From: an uncultured Xanthobacteraceae bacterium
GTDB lineage: Bacteria; Pseudomonadota; Alphaproteobacteria; Rhizobiales; Xanthobacteraceae
Direction of reading: 5' to 3'
Length of the DNA stretch: 8,479 bases
NCBI GenBank assembly: GCA_955652195.1
Contig: CATPBC010000047.1
Coordinates: 1-8,479 of the forward strand
Shown here piece after piece: positions 6,589 through 8,479 of this stretch (position 1 is its first letter; every line of letters starts with the position of its first letter). The notes under the pieces are model-generated. The model had not been told where the DNA came from, did not search any database, and saw nothing but the letters and a program-made list of their open reading frames with translations. The translations under genes were made by a program, and so were the position numbers.

Positions 6589-6741
6589 CCTGTCCTCCTG
6601 CGGCGTTCAACGCTGCGAGGCTGAGTTTTTGCACGCCATCGGCGTCGAAATTATCGGGCTCCAGCCAGCGTTCGAAATTGCGCTTGCGCACCGGCCACTC
6701 GCCATCGAGCATCGAAAACCAGGCATCGTCGCGATTGCGGC
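6566..6741 (-). other. Out-of-frame C-terminal segment of the GNAT gene (frameshift)
   Basis: Just after the Lys187 codon (AAA, 6742-6744) the acetyltransferase sequence continues convincingly in another frame. It reads RNRDDAWFSMLDGEWPVRKR, then NFERWLEP, DNFDADGVQKLSLAALN, and ends at a TAA at 6566-6568. These are family-typical C-terminal words. One extra G between 6740 and 6741, changing AAAGCCGC to AAAGGCCGC, would restore a continuous protein of about 245 residues. Such a protein would overlap the next gene by 23 bases. The missing base may be a real mutation or a sequence error in a GC-rich stretch. Confidence 0.8.
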
Positions 6742-7302
6742 TTTGGCGATCATGTTCTGGCGAAAGGTGCCCTCGTAGACGAAACCATAACGCAGCGCCG
6801 CCCGGCGCGATGGGGCGTTAAACGAATCGCATTTCCATTCATAACGGCGATAGCCAAGCGTCTCGAACGCGTAACGCGCCAAGAGATACTGGGTTTCGGT
6901 GCCGAGTGGGGTGCGCTGCAAGGCCGGTGAATAGAGCACATGGCCCACTTCGATCACCCGCATCGGCGGGTTTATTCGCATTAGCGTGACATAACCGACG
7001 GCGCGATCCTGTCGATCGATAATCGCATAGGCATAGGGATCGTCGGCCGCCGCGCGCCTGGCGATGCAGGCGGAAAATTCCGCCGCTTCGGCGAACGGTC
7101 CGTCCGCGCCGATGTAGGTCCAGACCTGATCGTGCCCGGCAAAGACCTTCCACAGATCGGACCAATGGTCGGGACGCAGTTTTTCCAGCCGGCCATAGCG
7201 CCCCTTCAGCGTCACCGGGCCGGGACGCGGCGCCGGCCCGGTTTTGTCGACGGGCAACCCGACCGGTTGACCGGTTATCGGGTGGGGTTCGGATGTGGTC
7301 AC
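6607..7302 (-). CDS. GNAT family N-acetyltransferase, C-terminus frameshifted
   Basis: This is an acetyltransferase of the RimJ/RimL-like GNAT group, which transfers acetyl from acetyl-CoA to an amine or protein N-terminus. The fold runs from about residue 31 (VTLKGRYGRLEKLRPDHWSD), through YAIIDRQDRAVGYVTLMRI and EVGHVLYSP, to the acetyl-CoA loop QRTPLGTETQYLL (129-141). It ends with YEWKCDSFNAPSRRAALRYG and FVYEGTFRQNM. The GTG at 7302 overlaps the TGA of the upstream gene (GTGA), so the two are translationally coupled. After Lys187 the frame shifts. As it stands the last 44 residues of a 231-residue product are nonsense, and the stop is at 6607. The lost part is the normal C-terminal segment, so activity is doubtful. 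The start codon and coupling make the gene real; whether it is broken depends on one base. No role in the pathway is obvious. Confidence 0.85.
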   Translation of the reverse strand: MTTSEPHPITGQPVGLPVDKTGPAPRPGPVTLKGRYGRLEKLRPDHWSDLWKVFAGHDQVWTYIGADGPFAEAAEFSACIARRAAADDPYAYAIIDRQDRAVGYVTLMRINPPMRVIEVGHVLYSPALQRTPLGTETQYLLARYAFETLGYRRYEWKCDSFNAPSRRAALRYGFVYEGTFRQNMIAKAAIATMPGFRCSMASGRCASAISNAGWSPIISTPMACKNSASQR

Positions 7303-8147
7303 GGCGACGCGTCCTTTTTCCGATCCGCGCTGAAAAACTTGTTCAGTTCGGGATTGCTGATCATGCTGGCGAAGCCGTCGAACTTGCCGTCGCGCGCGAT
7401 TTCCGTCGCGACCTGGATGAAGGCGTGCATCGCGACACGGGCGAGCGAACCGCCCACGCTGATCCGGCGCACGCCCATCGCCGCAAGATCGTCGACCGTG
7501 AAGCCGAAGGCGCCGCTGTTGAGGAAATTGACCGGTTTCGGCGCCACTGCTTTCACCACCGCTTCGATCTGTTCGCGCGTCTTGATGCCAGGCGCATAGA
7601 GACAATCCGCGCCGGCATCCTTATAGGCGCGCAGCCGGCGAATGACGTCGTCGAGATCGGGAACGCCGCGGATGAAGCCTTCGGCCCGCCCCGTGAACAC
7701 GACGTCGCCGCCGGCGCGATCGATCGCTGCGCGCGCGGTTTTTACCCGCGCGACCGCGACATCGAGCGGATAAAGCGGGACGCTGCCATCGTTGGGCGAG
7801 TCTTCAATCGACAAGCCGGCAACGCCGGTCGCGACGCAGCGCGTCACATTTTCAGCAAGGCCGTCGAGATCGTCGGCCAGCCCGTCTTCGAAATCCGCAT
7901 TCAGCGGCACATCGGTGGCTGCCGCGAGCTCGCCGAAATGGGCAAGCACGGCGTCTCGGCCGAGCGCGCCGTCGGCATAGCCCTGCGAATGCGCATAGCC
8001 CGAACTCGTCGTCGCCAGCGCGTTGAACCCCAAGCCTTGCAGGTAACGCGCGCTGCCGACATTCCACGGATTGGGAATGACGAAGCAGCCGCTTTCGTGG
8101 AGCTTCCGGAAAGTTCTGCGTTTCTCCGCGGTCGATGGACGAGCCAT
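7299..8147 (-). CDS. Isocitrate lyase/phosphoenolpyruvate mutase superfamily protein
   Basis: This 282-residue protein is a member of the ICL/PEP mutase barrel family. Visible landmarks are NPWNVGSAR (26-34), ALATTSSG (43-50), the metal-site stretch NADFEDG (Asp85, Glu87, Asp88), LSIEDS with Glu115, TGRAEG (152-157) and RRISVGGSLAR (227-237). The loop that carries KxCGH in isocitrate and methylisocitrate lyases reads instead SPNDGSVPLY with no Cys. It is therefore not a classical lyase of those types. Relatives include oxaloacetate decarboxylase, phosphonopyruvate hydrolase and uncharacterised C-C lyases. ATG 8147 is preceded by GAGG with a 5-nt gap; a GTG at 8186 would add 13 residues without support. 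Its stop overlaps the GTG start of the acetyltransferase. Placed after an IlvD-type dehydratase, it could split or decarboxylate a keto acid, which is inference. Confidence 0.88.
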   Translation of the reverse strand: MARPSTAEKRRTFRKLHESGCFVIPNPWNVGSARYLQGLGFNALATTSSGYAHSQGYADGALGRDAVLAHFGELAAATDVPLNADFEDGLADDLDGLAENVTRCVATGVAGLSIEDSPNDGSVPLYPLDVAVARVKTARAAIDRAGGDVVFTGRAEGFIRGVPDLDDVIRRLRAYKDAGADCLYAPGIKTREQIEAVVKAVAPKPVNFLNSGAFGFTVDDLAAMGVRRISVGGSLARVAMHAFIQVATEIARDGKFDGFASMISNPELNKFFSADRKKDASP

Positions 8148-8236
8148 GGTGGCCTCATTGCGGTTGACGGACGGGCAATCTGCCACGGGCCCGGGAGCAA
8201 TGACTACCGGGGGACGCGCTAGCGCCCAATGCGAGT

Positions 8237-8479
8237 TTAGTGGTTATCCCGCGGCACCGATTTTTGCGCGACGCGCTGATATTTCACCGCCGGTTGCAAG
8301 ACCATGCCGCTGCCGAGCTGATCGACCATGCCGCGTTGGATTTCCTGCCACGGCGTCTGGCTGGGCGGGTAATGGTAGCCGCCATTCTTTTCCAAAGCCG
8401 CGCGGCGCGCTGCCAATTCATTCGCTGAAATGAGGATATCGGCGCTGCCTTTGTTGAGGTCGATGCGCACCCGATCGCC
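8237..8479 (-). CDS. IlvD/Edd family dehydratase, C-terminal fragment (runs off the window)
   Basis: Only the last 80 codons are inside the window; the gene continues past the right edge. The visible sequence, GDRVRIDLNKGSADILIS, then ARRAAL, SQTPWQEIQRGMVDQL, MVLQPAVKYQRVAQ and PRDNH at the end, is the C-terminal domain of the IlvD/Edd family. These iron-sulfur enzymes dehydrate 2,3-dihydroxy acids to 2-keto-3-deoxy acids. The SQTPWQEIQRG and KYQRVA wording is what I recall from the sugar-acid dehydratase branch (such as L-arabinonate dehydratase) more than from the valine/isoleucine enzyme, but the active-site part lies outside. It is followed after 89 bases by the ICL/PEP mutase-like gene on the same strand, so it is probably the upstream member of the same operon. 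Confidence 0.88.
   Translation of the reverse strand, partial: GDRVRIDLNKGSADILISANELAARRAALEKNGGYHYPPSQTPWQEIQRGMVDQLGSGMVLQPAVKYQRVAQKSVPRDNH

Noticed and set aside
6607..7605. A continuous 332-codon minus-strand frame that would extend the acetyltransferase N-terminus by about 100 residues.
   Set aside because: The extra part is an Arg-rich shadow of the ICL/PEP mutase-like gene; the GTG at 7302, overlapping the upstream stop, is the sensible start.
7293..8222. A 309-codon plus-strand frame antisense to the ICL/PEP mutase-like gene.
   Set aside because: Shadow frame rich in Arg, Ala and Asp with no recognisable motif; the opposite strand encodes a recognisable family member.
8216..8225. 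Perfect 10-base palindrome GCGCTAGCGC between the dehydratase stop and the next gene.
   Set aside because: No loop and no T-run, so not a terminator; such palindromes are common by chance in GC-rich spacers.

Overview
The window is high-GC bacterial DNA, densely coded and mostly on the minus strand. The methionine aminopeptidase has the N-terminal extension and wording I associate with Rhizobiales (Bradyrhizobium/Rhodopseudomonas-like alphaproteobacteria), and the sugar-acid and SDR-rich content fits a soil heterotroph of that kind. The assignment rests on remembered family sequences, not on a search.

Region 1 (about 122-3745) is a regulator-plus-enzyme module. A LysR-type regulator (2837-3745, plus) is divergent from a minus-strand run: an SDR dehydrogenase (1903-2649), an alpha/beta hydrolase (1009-1857), a 27-codon remnant of a second hydrolase (880-963), and another SDR (122-868). 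The 187-base divergent intergenic region holds a GGTGCC/GGCACC inverted repeat, repeated GGGGCA half-sites, and a 9-bp hairpin in the predicted leader of the enzyme genes. The substrate is unknown; the hydrolase is of the haloperoxidase/lactonase/ester-hydrolase type.

Region 2 (3739-4693) holds a housekeeping type I methionine aminopeptidase with all metal ligands intact. A doubtful small CPVCG-containing reading frame follows it and converges on the LysR gene. A candidate promoter lies in front of map.

Region 3 (4798-8479) is a minus-strand series that looks like sugar-acid catabolism. In order of transcription it has the C-terminus of an IlvD/Edd-family dehydratase (enters from the right edge), an isocitrate lyase/PEP mutase superfamily protein, a GNAT acetyltransferase with a single-base frameshift, a BDH2/DHRS6-like SDR, and a DenD-type D-erythronate dehydrogenase. 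A dehydratase making a 2-keto-3-deoxy acid, an oxidising SDR and a possible C-C lyase make a coherent but unproven pathway.

Bases 1-121 hold no supported gene. I saw no tRNA, rRNA, insertion sequence, CRISPR array or phage gene. The most unusual observations are the vestigial hydrolase 5' end fused to the SDR ribosome-binding site and the frameshift in the acetyltransferase.
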